Under the pieces are notes generated by a model. The model searched no databases, was not told where the DNA came from, and was given only the letters and a program-made list of their open reading frames with translations. From positions 1 through 53,607 of the forward strand of contig JADCHE010000047.1 in assembly GCA_020248665.1 (NCBI GenBank): a DNA stretch of 53,607 nt, read 5' to 3'. This document shows positions 1 through 10,287 of the stretch, piece by piece (the first letter of the stretch is position 1; every line of letters starts with the position of its first letter). The stretch comes from Burkholderiales bacterium (GTDB lineage: Bacteria; Pseudomonadota; Gammaproteobacteria; Burkholderiales; Burkholderiaceae_E). The position numbers were made by a program, and so were the translations under genes.

Positions 1-1
1 C

Positions 2-742
2 CGGCGCGGCCGCAAGCGCCGCGTCACCCGGTACCGGCGCCGGGGTGATCGCAGCCGGCGCCGCGGGCCGCGGACGCGGCTTCGGGGTCGGGCGCAGCGC
101 CACCGCTTCCGCGTCTACTGGGGCGACTTCACCGACGAGAGATCCGTCGCGCGGCTCGACTACCGCCTGGTGAGCGACGGCGACCGCTACGAGATCCGGA
201 CCGATGGCGAGGCCGAGGGCCTGATCTCGCTCGTGTATTCGGGGACGCTGAGCCAGGTCAGCATCGGGCGCGTCGGTCCGCACGGCCTCGAGCCGCTCCA
301 GTACAGCGAGCAGCGCGGCAAGCGTCCCGAGCGCAGCGTCGGCTTCGACCCGGACGCGCATCGGATGACGCCCACCGGCGGGCGTGGCGCGCCGGTGTCG
401 ATGCCGCCGGGCACGCAGGACCGGCTGAGCGTGTTCTATCAGATCGGCCTGCTCGCCCGCGCGGAGCCCGAGCGCTTCGTCGCCGGCGCGATCCGCGAGC
501 TGCCGGTCGCGACGATGCGCGACGTGCGCACCGAGCGCTTCGAGGTGATCGGCGAGGAGATGCTGATGGCGCCGGGCGGTCCGATCCGTGCGCTTCGGCT
601 GCACCGACCCCCGCCTCCCGGAACGGACGATCCGAAGATCGACCTGTGGCTGGGGTACGATTTCCAGATGCTGCCGGTGCGGCTGCGCGTCGAGGACGCA
701 GGCCGGCGGGTGCTCGATCAGGTGATCGAGCGCGGCGGCTGA
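2..742 (+). CDS. DUF3108 domain-containing protein (5' partial)
   Basis: Only the C-terminal part is in the window. The open frame runs off the left edge; a GTG at 170 is possible but would cut into conserved sequence, because the codons just before it read VYWGDF...VARLDYRL, which belongs to the DUF3108 domain. The domain continues with YEIRTDGEAEGL, LVYSGTLSQ and EQRGKRPERSV, all typical of this family in Burkholderiales. These are envelope-associated proteins of unknown function, usually with an N-terminal membrane or signal segment, which is outside the window. The first 40 or so codons are unusually arginine-rich, so the frame at the very edge is less certain. It ends 32 bp before the DUF2237 gene on the same strand and may be cotranscribed with it. 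Confidence 0.8.
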   Translation, partial: RRGRKRRVTRYRRRGDRSRRRGPRTRLRGRAQRHRFRVYWGDFTDERSVARLDYRLVSDGDRYEIRTDGEAEGLISLVYSGTLSQVSIGRVGPHGLEPLQYSEQRGKRPERSVGFDPDAHRMTPTGGRGAPVSMPPGTQDRLSVFYQIGLLARAEPERFVAGAIRELPVATMRDVRTERFEVIGEEMLMAPGGPIRALRLHRPPPPGTDDPKIDLWLGYDFQMLPVRLRVEDAGRRVLDQVIERGG

Positions 743-774
743 CCGGCCTCCGAGGCCGTCCCGGAGATCGCACC

Positions 775-1179
775 ATGTCCGACTCGTCCGGCCGTCCCGC
801 CGGCCGCAACGTGCTCGGCGGGCCGCTTCAGGCCTGCTCGTACGACCCGCTGACCGGCTTCTTCCGCGACGGCTGCTGCAACACCGGACCCGGTGACGTC
901 GGCAGCCACACGGTCTGCGCGCGCGTCACCGACGCGTTCCTCGAGTTCAGCCTGCGCCGCGGCAACGACCTCAGCACGCCGCGCCCGGAGTTCCGCTTCA
1001 AGGGCCTGCGCGCGGGCGACCGCTGGTGCCTGTGCGCGGCGCGCTGGCTCGAGGCGTACGAGGCCGGCGTCGCGCCGCCGGTGGTGCTCGAGGCGACGCA
1101 CGAGGCGGCGCTCCGCACCGTGCCGATGAAGGCGCTGCTCGCCCACGCCTGGGTCCAGAAGCCGACCGCGTCGCGATGA
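775..1179 (+). CDS. DUF2237 family protein
   Basis: A 134-residue soluble protein. It contains the family hallmark near residues 10-45: NVLGGPLQACS, then GFFRDGCCNTGPGDVGSHTVC, with further cysteines in RWCLCAARW. The cysteine-rich pattern could bind a metal or be redox active, but the function is unknown. The start at 775 begins MSDSSGRPAGRNVLGG, and an upstream in-frame extension into the DUF3108 gene is rejected because it has no family similarity. The stop codon overlaps the start of the downstream MBL hydrolase (ATGA), so the two are probably translationally coupled. The assignment to the family is firm; any biochemical role is not. Confidence 0.88.
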   Translation: MSDSSGRPAGRNVLGGPLQACSYDPLTGFFRDGCCNTGPGDVGSHTVCARVTDAFLEFSLRRGNDLSTPRPEFRFKGLRAGDRWCLCAARWLEAYEAGVAPPVVLEATHEAALRTVPMKALLAHAWVQKPTASR

Positions 1180-1814
1180 AGCTGCTGATCGTCCCGGTCA
1201 CGCCGTTCCAGCAGAACTGCTCGATCCTCGTCGACGAGGCCACCAACCGGGCCGTCGCGATCGACCCGGGCGGCGACCTCGAGCGCATCGACGCCGCGCT
1301 CGCGTCGACCGGCGCGACGCTCGAGAAGGTGCTGCTCACCCACGGTCACATCGACCACTGCGGCCAGGCCGGCGAGTACGCGAAGCGCCACGGCGTTCCG
1401 ATCGAGGGGCCGCACCTCGAAGACAAGTTCTGGATCGACCAGCTCCCCGGGCAGGGCAAGATGTTCGGCTTCCCGCCGCTCGCCGCGTTCGAGTCCGACC
1501 GGTGGCTCGAAGACGGCGACGTGGTGCGCTTCGGCGAAGTCGAGCTGCAGGTCGCGCACTGCCCGGGCCACACGCCCGGGCACGTGGTCTTCCACCACGC
1601 CCCGAGCCGGCTCGCGATCGTCGGCGACGTGCTGTTCCAGGGCTCGATCGGCCGCACCGACTTCCCGCGCGGCAACCACGCGCAGCTGATCCGCTCGATC
1701 CGCGAGAAGCTCTGGCCGATGGGCGACGACGTCGCGTTCGTGCCCGGGCACGGGCCGATGTCGACCTTCGGCGACGAGCGGGCGACGAACCCGTTCGTCG
1801 CCGACGACGCCTAG
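1176..1814 (+). CDS. MBL-fold metallo-hydrolase (glyoxalase II-like)
   Basis: A 212-residue metallo-beta-lactamase-fold hydrolase. The dinuclear metal motif THGHIDH lies at residues 55-61, followed by HCPGHTPGHVVF, GDVLFQGSIGRTDFP and a late GHGP histidine motif, so the full ligand set is present. The SIGRTDFP segment is characteristic of the short YcbL/glyoxalase II-like group, which hydrolyses thioesters such as S-lactoylglutathione; the substrate here is inferred from the family. The start at 1176 shares ATGA with the stop of the DUF2237 gene, indicating coupling. It converges with glnS, leaving only 13 bp between the two stop codons and no room for an obvious terminator. Confidence 0.87.
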   Translation: MKLLIVPVTPFQQNCSILVDEATNRAVAIDPGGDLERIDAALASTGATLEKVLLTHGHIDHCGQAGEYAKRHGVPIEGPHLEDKFWIDQLPGQGKMFGFPPLAAFESDRWLEDGDVVRFGEVELQVAHCPGHTPGHVVFHHAPSRLAIVGDVLFQGSIGRTDFPRGNHAQLIRSIREKLWPMGDDVAFVPGHGPMSTFGDERATNPFVADDA

Positions 1815-1827
1815 AGCAGCAGCCGCA

Positions 1828-3627
<1,800 letters not shown>

Positions 3628-3666
3628 CGGAAACGCGGGTTCCGTCCTCGTCGTTCACGGACCGTC

Positions 3667-3672
3667 AGTGTA
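3667..3672 (-). promoter_or_regulatory. candidate -10 box for glnS
   Basis: The minus strand reads TACACT, four of six matches to TATAAT, about 40 bp before the glnS start. I find no good -35 at the right spacing, so this is only suggestive. Confidence 0.3.
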
Positions 3673-3702
3673 GCGATTCGCGTTCGGGTCCCTGAAACGA
3701 GA

Positions 3703-3726
3703 ACGGCCCCGCCGAGGCGGGGCCGT
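3703..3726 (-). terminator. Rho-independent-type hairpin after the PEP-CTERM gene
   Basis: A perfect 10-bp GC stem (3703-3712 with 3717-3726) and a 4-nt loop. On the minus strand it is followed by TCTCGTTT, a short imperfect T tract. It lies 25 bp beyond the stop of the PEP-CTERM gene and before the glnS promoter region, so it most likely ends the PEP-CTERM transcript. Confidence 0.7.
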
Positions 3727-3751
3727 CGCCGAGGGGCGCCTGACGATGGCG

Positions 3752-4342
3752 TCAGGCGGCCGCGCGATCCCTGCGGAGCGCTGCGAGGCCCACCAGACCG
3801 AGGCCGAGCAGGGCGACGGTGCCGGGGAGCGGCACCGCCGCGTTGCTGCCCGAGAAGCTGAACGTCGTCCCACCGTTGGTCGCCGTGGCGCTGTTGCCGG
3901 TGAAGATGAACGTGCCTGCCGACGAGTTCGCCCCGATGGCCAGGGTCCCGCGGCCGCTCAGGTTGAGCGAACTCAGCGAGCCTCCGGTCTGGCTCAGCGA
4001 ATCGATCTGCGTCAGCGAGAACATGTAGGTCGTGCCGGAGACGGTGAACGACCACAGCGGCGTGGCCGGCGCGAACACCGGTGCGAACGTGAAGTCGGTG
4101 AACGTCACCGGCGTCAGGAACGGTACGGCGGCGTAGTCGCCCGTACCATCGATGAAGACCGCCGCTCCGAAGTCGATGCCGGTGGCAGTGCCCCAGTTGA
4201 GGGGAGCCGGACCCAACGGACGGGCCTGCCCAGCGAACGAAATAGAACTGTTCGCGTCCAGCGGCGCGGCGCTCGCGGCACCGGCAGCAACCCAGCATGC
4301 ACCGCCTACGAGTGTGGCGAGGACGATCTTCTTCGGGTTCAT
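3752..4342 (-). CDS. PEP-CTERM sorting domain-containing protein
   Basis: A 196-residue secreted protein with an N-terminal signal peptide (MNPKKIVLATLVGG...ASA) and a C-terminal sorting tail. The tail has the motif VPLPGTVALLGLG, a hydrophobic helix, and the basic end ALRRDRAAA. This is the VPLPGT variant of the PEP-CTERM signal, which exosortase/EpsH recognises. The middle is rich in Ser, Thr, Gly and Phe, low in charge and without an enzyme motif, as is usual for this class; such proteins go to the outer surface and are linked to exopolysaccharide and floc formation. ATG at 4342 is preferred over the adjacent in-frame TTG because GGAG lies 8 nt upstream. A sigma-54-type promoter precedes it. 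No exosortase gene is in the window. Confidence 0.88.
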   Translation of the reverse strand: MNPKKIVLATLVGGACWVAAGAASAAPLDANSSISFAGQARPLGPAPLNWGTATGIDFGAAVFIDGTGDYAAVPFLTPVTFTDFTFAPVFAPATPLWSFTVSGTTYMFSLTQIDSLSQTGGSLSSLNLSGRGTLAIGANSSAGTFIFTGNSATATNGGTTFSFSGSNAAVPLPGTVALLGLGLVGLAALRRDRAAA

Positions 4343-4398
4343 CAATCTGGCTCCGTTGCGATCCGAGGCGGACCGGGCATCTTGCGATGACCTTCACA

Positions 4399-4414
4399 AG
4401 CGGGTTTCGTGCCA
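4399..4414 (-). promoter_or_regulatory. candidate sigma-54 (RpoN) promoter of the PEP-CTERM gene
   Basis: The minus strand reads TGGCACGAAACCCGCT. Against the consensus TGGCACG-N4-TTGCW it has a perfect -24 half and the invariant GC at the correct -12 spacing; only the two T residues before that GC differ. The GC is about 57 bp before the start codon, giving a leader of roughly 45 nt. The adjacent upstream 60 bp is noticeably A/T-rich for this genome. Confidence 0.62.
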
Positions 4415-4521
4415 GTCTGGAAAATCCACCTGTAATCAATAACCTAGATCATGGCATCCTTTTCCTCGGAGAGAAGGTGTAAAGCCCTCCGACAGGCATC
4501 CGTGAAGCACCGTGCCAGAAC

Positions 4522-4875
4522 TCACGTGCCGAGCAGTTCCACCTCGAACAGCAGCGTCGCGTTCGGCGGGATCACGCCACCTGCCCCACGCGCGCCGTAG
4601 CCGAGCTCGGCCGGGATCAGCAGCTTGCGCGTGCCGCCGACCTTCATCCCCTGGACGCCTTCGTCCCAGCCGCGGATCACGTGACCGGCGCCGAGCGGGA
4701 AGTCGAACGGCTGGCCGCGGTCCTTGCTCGAGTCGAACTTGCGGCCCGCCTGGCCGTCCTTCCAGAGCCAGCCGGTGTAGTGGACCTTCGCGGTGCAGCC
4801 GCTGGCCGCCTCCGGGCCGTCGCCGACGACGACGTCCTCGAACTGCAGTCCGGATGCGGTGGTGGTGTAGGCCAT
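4522..4875 (-). CDS. FKBP-type peptidyl-prolyl cis-trans isomerase
   Basis: A 117-residue single-domain FKBP. It catalyses proline cis-trans isomerisation and acts in protein folding. Visible hallmarks are [51 protein letters not shown] and [15 protein letters not shown], which together form the whole FK506-binding fold. There is no signal peptide, so it is probably cytoplasmic. GGAG lies 7 nt before the ATG. It follows a conserved hypothetical gene on the same strand with a 134-bp gap and precedes the PEP-CTERM gene with a 179-bp gap; the latter gap holds the sigma-54-like promoter and no clear terminator. Confidence 0.93.
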   Translation of the reverse strand: MAYTTTASGLQFEDVVVGDGPEAASGCTAKVHYTGWLWKDGQAGRKFDSSKDRGQPFDFPLGAGHVIRGWDEGVQGMKVGGTRKLLIPAELGYGARGAGGVIPPNATLLFEVELLGT

Positions 4876-5009
4876 GCGGGGTCTCCGTCGGAAGTTCCCG
4901 AAAAGATATCACGCGTGCCCGACGTGATCGGGCGAGCGCGGACGGCCGAGCCCGACGGTGCGCCGCGCGTCGCCGGGAGCCCCCGGCCCGCGCGCTCGAA
5001 CGGCTCGGG

Positions 5010-5414
5010 TCAGCGCCCCAGCGTCGTCCGCGGTCCGACCCAGCGCTCGTGGCAGGTCCGCAGCTCGGCCAGCTCCAGCAGCACCTCCGGAGGGAACCCG
5101 GCCCGGCCGCCGCGATCGTCGAAGACGAACGCATCGAGCATCGCGTGGAACCGGTCGGGTGTCGCCCAGTCGCGCGCGATCGCCTCGAGCATGTGGGGGA
5201 AGTCCGCCGCGGTCCGACGCAGCAGGTTCCCCGGCAGCCGCAGCATCATCTCGCGCACCGCAGGCGACGGGCGGTCGGCCGGGGCACCGCGCGCGACCAC
5301 GTCGGCCGGGCCTGGCCGGGTCCCCTCGGCGGTCACGCCGGCGGTGCTCGGGAATCGACCCGACAGCGCCGCCCGGATGGTCTCGTGGGGACCGACGACT
5401 CCTGTCTGCGGCAT
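5010..5414 (-). CDS. hypothetical protein, divergent from aroA
   Basis: I do not recognise a family. The 134-residue product has an N-terminal stretch rich in Pro, Gly and Ala, then a compact helical half with hydrophobic and aromatic positions: [59 protein letters not shown]. There is no signal peptide or membrane segment. The start at 5414 is chosen because GGGAG lies just upstream; a longer frame to 5513 would run across the aroA -10 region. Codon use matches the genome. It is transcribed away from aroA and towards the FKBP gene. It could be a small conserved soluble protein; no function is claimed. Confidence 0.6.
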   Translation of the reverse strand: MPQTGVVGPHETIRAALSGRFPSTAGVTAEGTRPGPADVVARGAPADRPSPAVREMMLRLPGNLLRRTAADFPHMLEAIARDWATPDRFHAMLDAFVFDDRGGRAGFPPEVLLELAELRTCHERWVGPRTTLGR

Positions 5415-5472
5415 CTCGCTGTCTCCCTGCCCGGCCGGCACGGCGGGCGCCGGCCCGCCCCGACCCGGGCGA

Positions 5473-5478
5473 TACAAT
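5473..5478 (+). promoter_or_regulatory. candidate -10 box for aroA
   Basis: TACAAT (five of six matches) within GCGATACAATCC, 49 bp before the aroA start. No recognisable -35 box is present at 16-18 bp. The surrounding sequence is otherwise over 75 percent GC, which makes the box stand out. Confidence 0.45.
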
Positions 5479-5527
5479 CCGCGACAGCGTCCCGCCGTCG
5501 GCCGGACGCGCACAGGAACTCCATCGC

Positions 5528-6856
5528 ATGTCCGAACACTTCATCGCCCGACCCGGCGGGGCCGTCCGCGGGAGCCTGCGGGTGCCCGGCGACAAGTCGA
5601 TCTCCCACCGCTCGATCATGCTGGGCGCGATCGCCGAGGGCACGACCCGGGTCACCGGCTTCCTGGAGGGCGCCGACGCGATCTCGACGATGAACGTGTT
5701 CCGCGCGCTCGGCGTGCGGATCGACGGTCCGCTCGAGGGCCGCGTGACCGTCGAAGGGGTCGGGCCGCACGGCCTGAAGGCGCCCGCGACCGACCTCGAT
5801 TGCGGCAACTCGGGCACGTCGATGCGGCTGTTGTCCGGGCTGCTCGCGGGGCAGGGCTTCGAGGCGCGGCTGGTGGGCGACGCGAGCCTCACGCGCCGCC
5901 CGATGAAGCGCGTGACCGAGCCGCTCGCACGGATGGGCGCCCGCATCGACACGAGCGACGGCCACCCGCCGCTGCGCATCCATCCGCCCGCGGGCCGGCT
6001 GCACGGGATCGACTACGCGATGCCGGTCGCGAGCGCGCAGGTGAAGTCGGCGCTGATGCTCGCCGGCCTGTACGCCGAGGGCACGACGCGCGTCACCGAG
6101 CCCGCGCCGACGCGCGACCACACCGAGCGGATGCTGAGCGCGTTCGGCGTACCGGTCGAGGTCGACGGGGCCACGGTGTCGGTGCGCGGCGGCGCGACGC
6201 TGCGCGCGACGGCGATCGACGTGCCCGCCGACATCTCGTCGGCCGCGTTCTTCCTGGTGGCCGGCGCGATCGCCCGCGACGCGGACCTGCTGCTGCGCCA
6301 CGTCGGCACGAACCCGACGCGCACCGGCATCGTCGACATCCTGAAGCTGATGGGGGCGGACCTGACGCTGGAGAACCCGCGCGCCGTCGGCGGCGAGCCG
6401 GTCGCGGACCTGCGGATCCGCGCGTCCTCGCTGCGCGGCATCGACGTGCCGCCGGAACTCGTGCCGCTGGCGATCGACGAGTTCCCGGTGCTGTTCGTCG
6501 CGGCCGCGTGCGCCCGGGGTCGCACGGTGGTCACCGGTGCGGAGGAACTGCGCGTCAAGGAGTCCGACCGCATCGCGGTGATGGCCGACGGGCTGCGCGC
6601 GCTCGGCGTCGACGCGACGCCGACGCCGGACGGCATCGTCATCGAGGGCCGCGGCGACGACCCGTACGTGTTCTCGGGCGGCGAGGTCGACTCGCACGGC
6701 GACCACCGGCCCGCGATGGCCTTTTCGGTCGCATCGCTGCGCGCGGCCGCGCCGATCCGGATCGCCGACACCGCCAACGTCGGCACCTCGTTCCCGAACT
6801 TCCTCGCGCTCGCGCGGGAGGCGGGGATCGACGTCGAGCGCGTCGGGGCGCGATGA
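5528..6856 (+). CDS. aroA: 3-phosphoshikimate 1-carboxyvinyltransferase (EPSP synthase)
   Basis: A 442-residue enzyme joining shikimate-3-phosphate and phosphoenolpyruvate in the chorismate pathway. The substrate-binding motif GDKSISHR is at 21-28 (Lys23), followed by [26 protein letters not shown], the catalytic-loop [18 protein letters not shown] and [10 protein letters not shown]. Length and organisation match the family. The sequence layout resembles the Bacillus/Agrobacterium group more than the E. coli type, but the Gly of GNSGTS is retained at the position where some glyphosate-tolerant enzymes have Ala. It overlaps cmk by ATGA. In many betaproteobacteria serC, pheA, hisC and tyrA lie directly upstream; here they do not. 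Confidence 0.96.
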   Translation: MSEHFIARPGGAVRGSLRVPGDKSISHRSIMLGAIAEGTTRVTGFLEGADAISTMNVFRALGVRIDGPLEGRVTVEGVGPHGLKAPATDLDCGNSGTSMRLLSGLLAGQGFEARLVGDASLTRRPMKRVTEPLARMGARIDTSDGHPPLRIHPPAGRLHGIDYAMPVASAQVKSALMLAGLYAEGTTRVTEPAPTRDHTERMLSAFGVPVEVDGATVSVRGGATLRATAIDVPADISSAAFFLVAGAIARDADLLLRHVGTNPTRTGIVDILKLMGADLTLENPRAVGGEPVADLRIRASSLRGIDVPPELVPLAIDEFPVLFVAAACARGRTVVTGAEELRVKESDRIAVMADGLRALGVDATPTPDGIVIEGRGDDPYVFSGGEVDSHGDHRPAMAFSVASLRAAAPIRIADTANVGTSFPNFLALAREAGIDVERVGAR

Positions 6857-7620
6857 CCGGATCGGACGTGCCGTCCGGAGCCGACGGCCCCGAGGTCGTC
6901 GGCGCCGCGGCGCCGCGCGTCGACGCCGGAACCCGCCCGGTGCCCGCCGGGCTCGACGCCCGCGCCGCGCCGGTCATCGCGATCGACGGTCCGACCGCCT
7001 CCGGCAAGGGCACGATCGCGCAGCGGGTCGCGGCCAACCTCGGCTGGCACTACCTCGACAGCGGCGCGCTCTACCGGCTCGCGGCGCTCGCCGCGATCCG
7101 CGCAGGCGCCGGCTTCGACGACCCGGGACCGCTTGCCCGGATCGCCGCGACGCTGCCGGTCGGATTCGCGCCCGACGGCCGGATCCGGCTCGGCGCCGAT
7201 GACGTCACCGACGCGATCCGCGCCGAGGCGGTCGGCAACGGCGCCTCGCGGATCGCGGTGCACGGCGCCGTCCGCGACGCGCTGCTGGCGCTCCAGAGGG
7301 GCTTCCGGCGGCCGCCGGGGCTGGTCGCCGACGGGCGCGACATGGGCAGCGTGGTGTTCCCGGACGCGGCGCTGAAGGTGTTCCTGACGGCGAGCGCCGA
7401 GTCGCGCGCGGACCGCCGCCATAAGCAGTTGATCGAAAAGGGAATTTCTGCTAACCTCTGGTCCCTTTTGCAGGACCTTCGGACGCGGGACGCGCGCGAC
7501 GCATCGCGCTCGGTCGCCCCGCTGGTTCCCGCGGAAGACGCGCACGTCCTGGACTCCACCACGCTGACCGTCGACGAGACGGTCGGGCGCGTGCTGGCGC
7601 TCTGGTCGGCGCGAGGGTAG
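6853..7620 (+). CDS. cmk: (d)CMP kinase
   Basis: A 255-residue cytidylate kinase that phosphorylates CMP and dCMP using ATP. The P-loop GPTASGKGT lies at 46-54, then YLDSGALYR (acceptor region) and the NMP-binding segment [16 protein letters not shown], ending with the lid region [10 protein letters not shown]...RDARDASR and [13 protein letters not shown]. The protein has about 38 extra residues before the usual start of the fold (rich in Gly, Ala, Pro). A shorter start is possible, but the ATG at 6853 overlaps the aroA stop (ATGA), the normal coupled arrangement, so I keep it. The next gene, rpsA, follows after 100 bp. Confidence 0.94.
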   Translation: MTGSDVPSGADGPEVVGAAAPRVDAGTRPVPAGLDARAAPVIAIDGPTASGKGTIAQRVAANLGWHYLDSGALYRLAALAAIRAGAGFDDPGPLARIAATLPVGFAPDGRIRLGADDVTDAIRAEAVGNGASRIAVHGAVRDALLALQRGFRRPPGLVADGRDMGSVVFPDAALKVFLTASAESRADRRHKQLIEKGISANLWSLLQDLRTRDARDASRSVAPLVPAEDAHVLDSTTLTVDETVGRVLALWSARG

Positions 7621-7720
7621 CGGACGGCGTCGCGCCGTCCGCGTCGTTCGTCAACACCGCTGGAATGCGGGTCGCTCCTGCCGAGCGTTCCCCTTGTCCG
7701 GCGTGCATCCAGGAAAGCAC

Positions 7721-9430
7721 TTGAACACCACTTCCATTCCCGAGACCGAGAGTTTCGCCAAGCTCTTCGAGGAGTCGCTCTCCAAGCAGGAGATGCGGCA
7801 GGGCGAGGTGATCACCGCCGAGGTGATCCGCATCGACCACAACTTCGTGGTCGTCAACGCCGGCCTGAAGTCGGAGAGCTTCATCCCGATCGAGGAGTTC
7901 CACAACGACCGCGGCGAGCTCGACGTCAAGGACGGCGATTTCGTCTCCGTGGCCATCGACTCGCTCGAGAACGGCTACGGCGAGACCCGGCTGTCGCGCG
8001 ACCGCGCCAAGCGCCTCGCGGCCTGGGTCAACCTCGAGCGCGCGCTCGACAGCGGCGACCTCGTCGACGGCACGATCACCGGCAAGGTCAAGGGCGGCCT
8101 GACCGTCATGACCAACGGCATCCGCGCGTTCCTGCCGGGCTCGCTGATCGACATGCGCCCGGTCAAGGACACGACCCCGTACGAGGGCAAGACGCTCGAG
8201 TTCAAGGTGATCAAGCTCGACCGCAAGCGCAACAACGTCGTGCTGTCGCGCCGCGCGGTCATCGAGCTCTCGCAGGGCGAGGAGCGTGCGAAGCTGCTCG
8301 AGACACTGCAGGAAGGCTCGATCGTCAAGGGCACGGTCAAGAACATCACCGACTACGGCGCGTTCATCGACCTCGGCGGCATCGACGGCCTGCTGCACAT
8401 CACCGACATGGCGTGGCGTCGCGTGCGTCACCCGTCCGAGGTGCTGGCGGTCGGCCAGGAAGTCACCGCGAAGGTGCTCAAGTTCGACCAGGAGAAGAAC
8501 CGCGTCTCGCTGGGCGTCAAGCAGCTGGGCGACGACCCGTGGGTCGGCATCTCGCGCCGCTACCCCACTGGCACGCGGATGTTCGGCAAGGTCACGAACA
8601 TCACCGACTACGGCGCGTTCGTCGAGATCGAGCCGGGCATCGAGGGCCTGGTGCACGTCTCCGAGATGGACTGGACGAACAAGAACGTCAACCCTGGCAA
8701 GGTGGTCTCGCTCGGCGACGAGGTCGAGGTCATGGTCCTGGAGATCGACGAGGACCGTCGCCGGATCTCGCTCGGCATGAAGCAGTGCCGTCCGAACCCG
8801 TGGCAGGAATTCGCCGAGAACCATCGCAAGGGCGACAAGGTCTCGGGCACGATCAAGTCGATCACCGACTTCGGCGTGTTCATCGGCCTGCCGGGCGGCA
8901 TCGACGGCCTGGTGCACCTGTCCGACCTGTCGTGGAACAAGGCCGGCGAGGAAGCCGTGCGTGAGTTCAAGAAGGGCGACGAGGTGGGCGCGGTGGTGCT
9001 CGCGATCGACGTGGAGCGCGAGCGCATCTCGCTCGGCATCAAGCAGCTCGACGGCGATCCGTTCACCAGCTACGCGTCGCAGCACGAGAAGGGCCACGTC
9101 GTCACCGGCACGGTGAAGAGCGTGGATCCGAAGGGTGCGGTCGTGGTGATCGGCGGCGACATCGACGGCTACCTGCGTGCGTCGGAGATCTCGCGCGACC
9201 GCGTCGAGGACGCCCGCAACCACCTGAAGGAAGGCGACACGGTCGAGGCGATGATCATCAACATCGACCGCAAGAACCGCTCGATCGCTCTGTCGATCAA
9301 GGCCAAGGACTCGGTCGAGACCGCCGAGACCCTGCAGCGCATGCAGGCGGAGTCGGGTGCCGCGACGGGCACGACCAACCTGGGCGCGCTGCTGCGCGCG
9401 AAGCTGTCCTCGGGCGGCGACGAGAAGTGA
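7721..9430 (+). CDS. rpsA: 30S ribosomal protein S1
   Basis: A 569-residue ribosomal protein built of six S1 (OB-fold) RNA-binding domains. Repeated segments of the type [41 protein letters not shown] and [22 protein letters not shown] are obvious in domains 3 to 5. It helps initiate translation by capturing mRNA on the 30S subunit. I choose TTG at 7721, giving [24 protein letters not shown] lies 6 nt upstream, and the product then begins like other S1 proteins; the in-frame TTG at 7694 has no ribosome-binding site. The length matches the family. The cmk-rpsA-ihfB order is conserved in proteobacteria. Confidence 0.95.
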   Translation: MNTTSIPETESFAKLFEESLSKQEMRQGEVITAEVIRIDHNFVVVNAGLKSESFIPIEEFHNDRGELDVKDGDFVSVAIDSLENGYGETRLSRDRAKRLAAWVNLERALDSGDLVDGTITGKVKGGLTVMTNGIRAFLPGSLIDMRPVKDTTPYEGKTLEFKVIKLDRKRNNVVLSRRAVIELSQGEERAKLLETLQEGSIVKGTVKNITDYGAFIDLGGIDGLLHITDMAWRRVRHPSEVLAVGQEVTAKVLKFDQEKNRVSLGVKQLGDDPWVGISRRYPTGTRMFGKVTNITDYGAFVEIEPGIEGLVHVSEMDWTNKNVNPGKVVSLGDEVEVMVLEIDEDRRRISLGMKQCRPNPWQEFAENHRKGDKVSGTIKSITDFGVFIGLPGGIDGLVHLSDLSWNKAGEEAVREFKKGDEVGAVVLAIDVERERISLGIKQLDGDPFTSYASQHEKGHVVTGTVKSVDPKGAVVVIGGDIDGYLRASEISRDRVEDARNHLKEGDTVEAMIINIDRKNRSIALSIKAKDSVETAETLQRMQAESGAATGTTNLGALLRAKLSSGGDEK

Positions 9431-9446
9431 CGCGTAACTGAAGGGT

Positions 9447-9476
9447 TCCGGCCGCGTCCTGCGGGGCGTGGCCGGA
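9447..9476 (+). terminator. GC hairpin after rpsA
   Basis: A 10-bp stem with one G-U pair (9447-9456 with 9467-9476) and a 10-nt loop, starting 16 bp after the rpsA stop. It has no T tract, so it may attenuate rather than fully terminate transcription before ihfB. Confidence 0.4.
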
Positions 9477-9606
9477 GCGACCGGTCCCGGGGCACGGGTC
9501 CCGGTCCGGGCTTCGACAACGCCGCATCGAGTGCCGCCGCGGGGCGGCTGCACCGGACCGACCGACGACCATGCTCGACATCGACGATCAGCAGTCCCCC
9601 GGGACG

Positions 9607-9912
9607 ATGACCAAGTCCGAGCTCATCGCCCGGCTCGCCGAGCGATATCCGCAGCTGGTCGCGAAGGACGCCGAGTTCGCGGTCAAGACCATCCTCGACG
9701 CGATGGCCAAGACGCTGGCCGAGGGCCACCGGATCGAGATCCGCGGCTTCGGCAGCTTCGCGCTGTCGCACCGCCCGCCGCGCATCGGACGCAACCCGAA
9801 ATCGGGCGAGCGCGTGCAGGTGCCCGAGAAGCGGGTGCCGCACTTCAAGCCCGGCAAGGAGCTGCGCGAGCGGGTCGACGTGCGGGCCCGCGTCGACGGC
9901 GCCGGCCGCTGA
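9607..9912 (+). CDS. ihfB: integration host factor subunit beta
   Basis: A 101-residue HU/IHF-family DNA-bending protein, the beta half of the IHF heterodimer. [17 protein letters not shown] opens the helical dimerisation part. [22 protein letters not shown] contains the beta-arm whose tip (RPPRIGRNP) inserts into the minor groove, and [14 protein letters not shown] closes the fold. An ATG at 9571 would add 12 residues that are not seen in relatives; neither start has a strong ribosome-binding site, so the position is moderately certain. It sits in the conserved order rpsA-ihfB-lapA-lapB and is followed 25 bp later by lapA. Confidence 0.92.
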   Translation: MTKSELIARLAERYPQLVAKDAEFAVKTILDAMAKTLAEGHRIEIRGFGSFALSHRPPRIGRNPKSGERVQVPEKRVPHFKPGKELRERVDVRARVDGAGR

Positions 9913-9937
9913 GCGTGCGACGCGCGGAGCCTGCCCG

Positions 9938-10279
9938 ATGCGGCTGCTGACCTGGCTGTTCCGGCTGGGACTGTTCCTGGTGATGATGGGCTTCGCGCTG
10001 TCGAACACCGACACCGCGACGCTGCGCTTCTTCGGCATCCCGGAGTTCGAGTGGCGGGCGCCGATGGTGCTGTTCCTCTTCCTGTTCTTCGCCGCGGGCG
10101 CGCTGGTCGGCGTGGTCGCGACGATGCCGCTGGTGTTCCGCCAGCGCCGGCACATCGGCCGGCTGCGCCGCGACGCCGACGCAGCGACGAAGGCCGCCGC
10201 GAAGGCCGCCACCGACGCCTCGCCGTCCCTCGATGGCGCGCGCCTGCCCGCGGGCGGCGCCGGCCCGCGCGGGATCTGA
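9938..10279 (+). CDS. lapA: LapA-like (DUF1049) inner-membrane protein
   Basis: A 113-residue protein with two hydrophobic segments (about residues 5-22 and 42-63) separated by the conserved SNTDTATLRFFGIPEFEWRAPMVL. The cytoplasmic tail is basic (RQRRHIGRLRRDAD) and then rich in Ala. This is the lipopolysaccharide assembly protein A family, which works with LapB to tune LPS synthesis in E. coli. The tail here is longer than usual and low in complexity. The gene ends 8 bp before lapB, so the two are surely cotranscribed. Confidence 0.85.
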   Translation: MRLLTWLFRLGLFLVMMGFALSNTDTATLRFFGIPEFEWRAPMVLFLFLFFAAGALVGVVATMPLVFRQRRHIGRLRRDADAATKAAAKAATDASPSLDGARLPAGGAGPRGI

Positions 10280-10287
10280 GCGCCGCG

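Noticed and set aside
170-172. GTG start for the first gene
   Set aside because: Conserved DUF3108 sequence continues upstream of it, so the gene is better treated as cut by the window edge.
7694-7696. Upstream TTG start for rpsA
   Set aside because: No ribosome-binding site, and it adds nine residues not seen in other S1 proteins; TTG at 7721 fits better.
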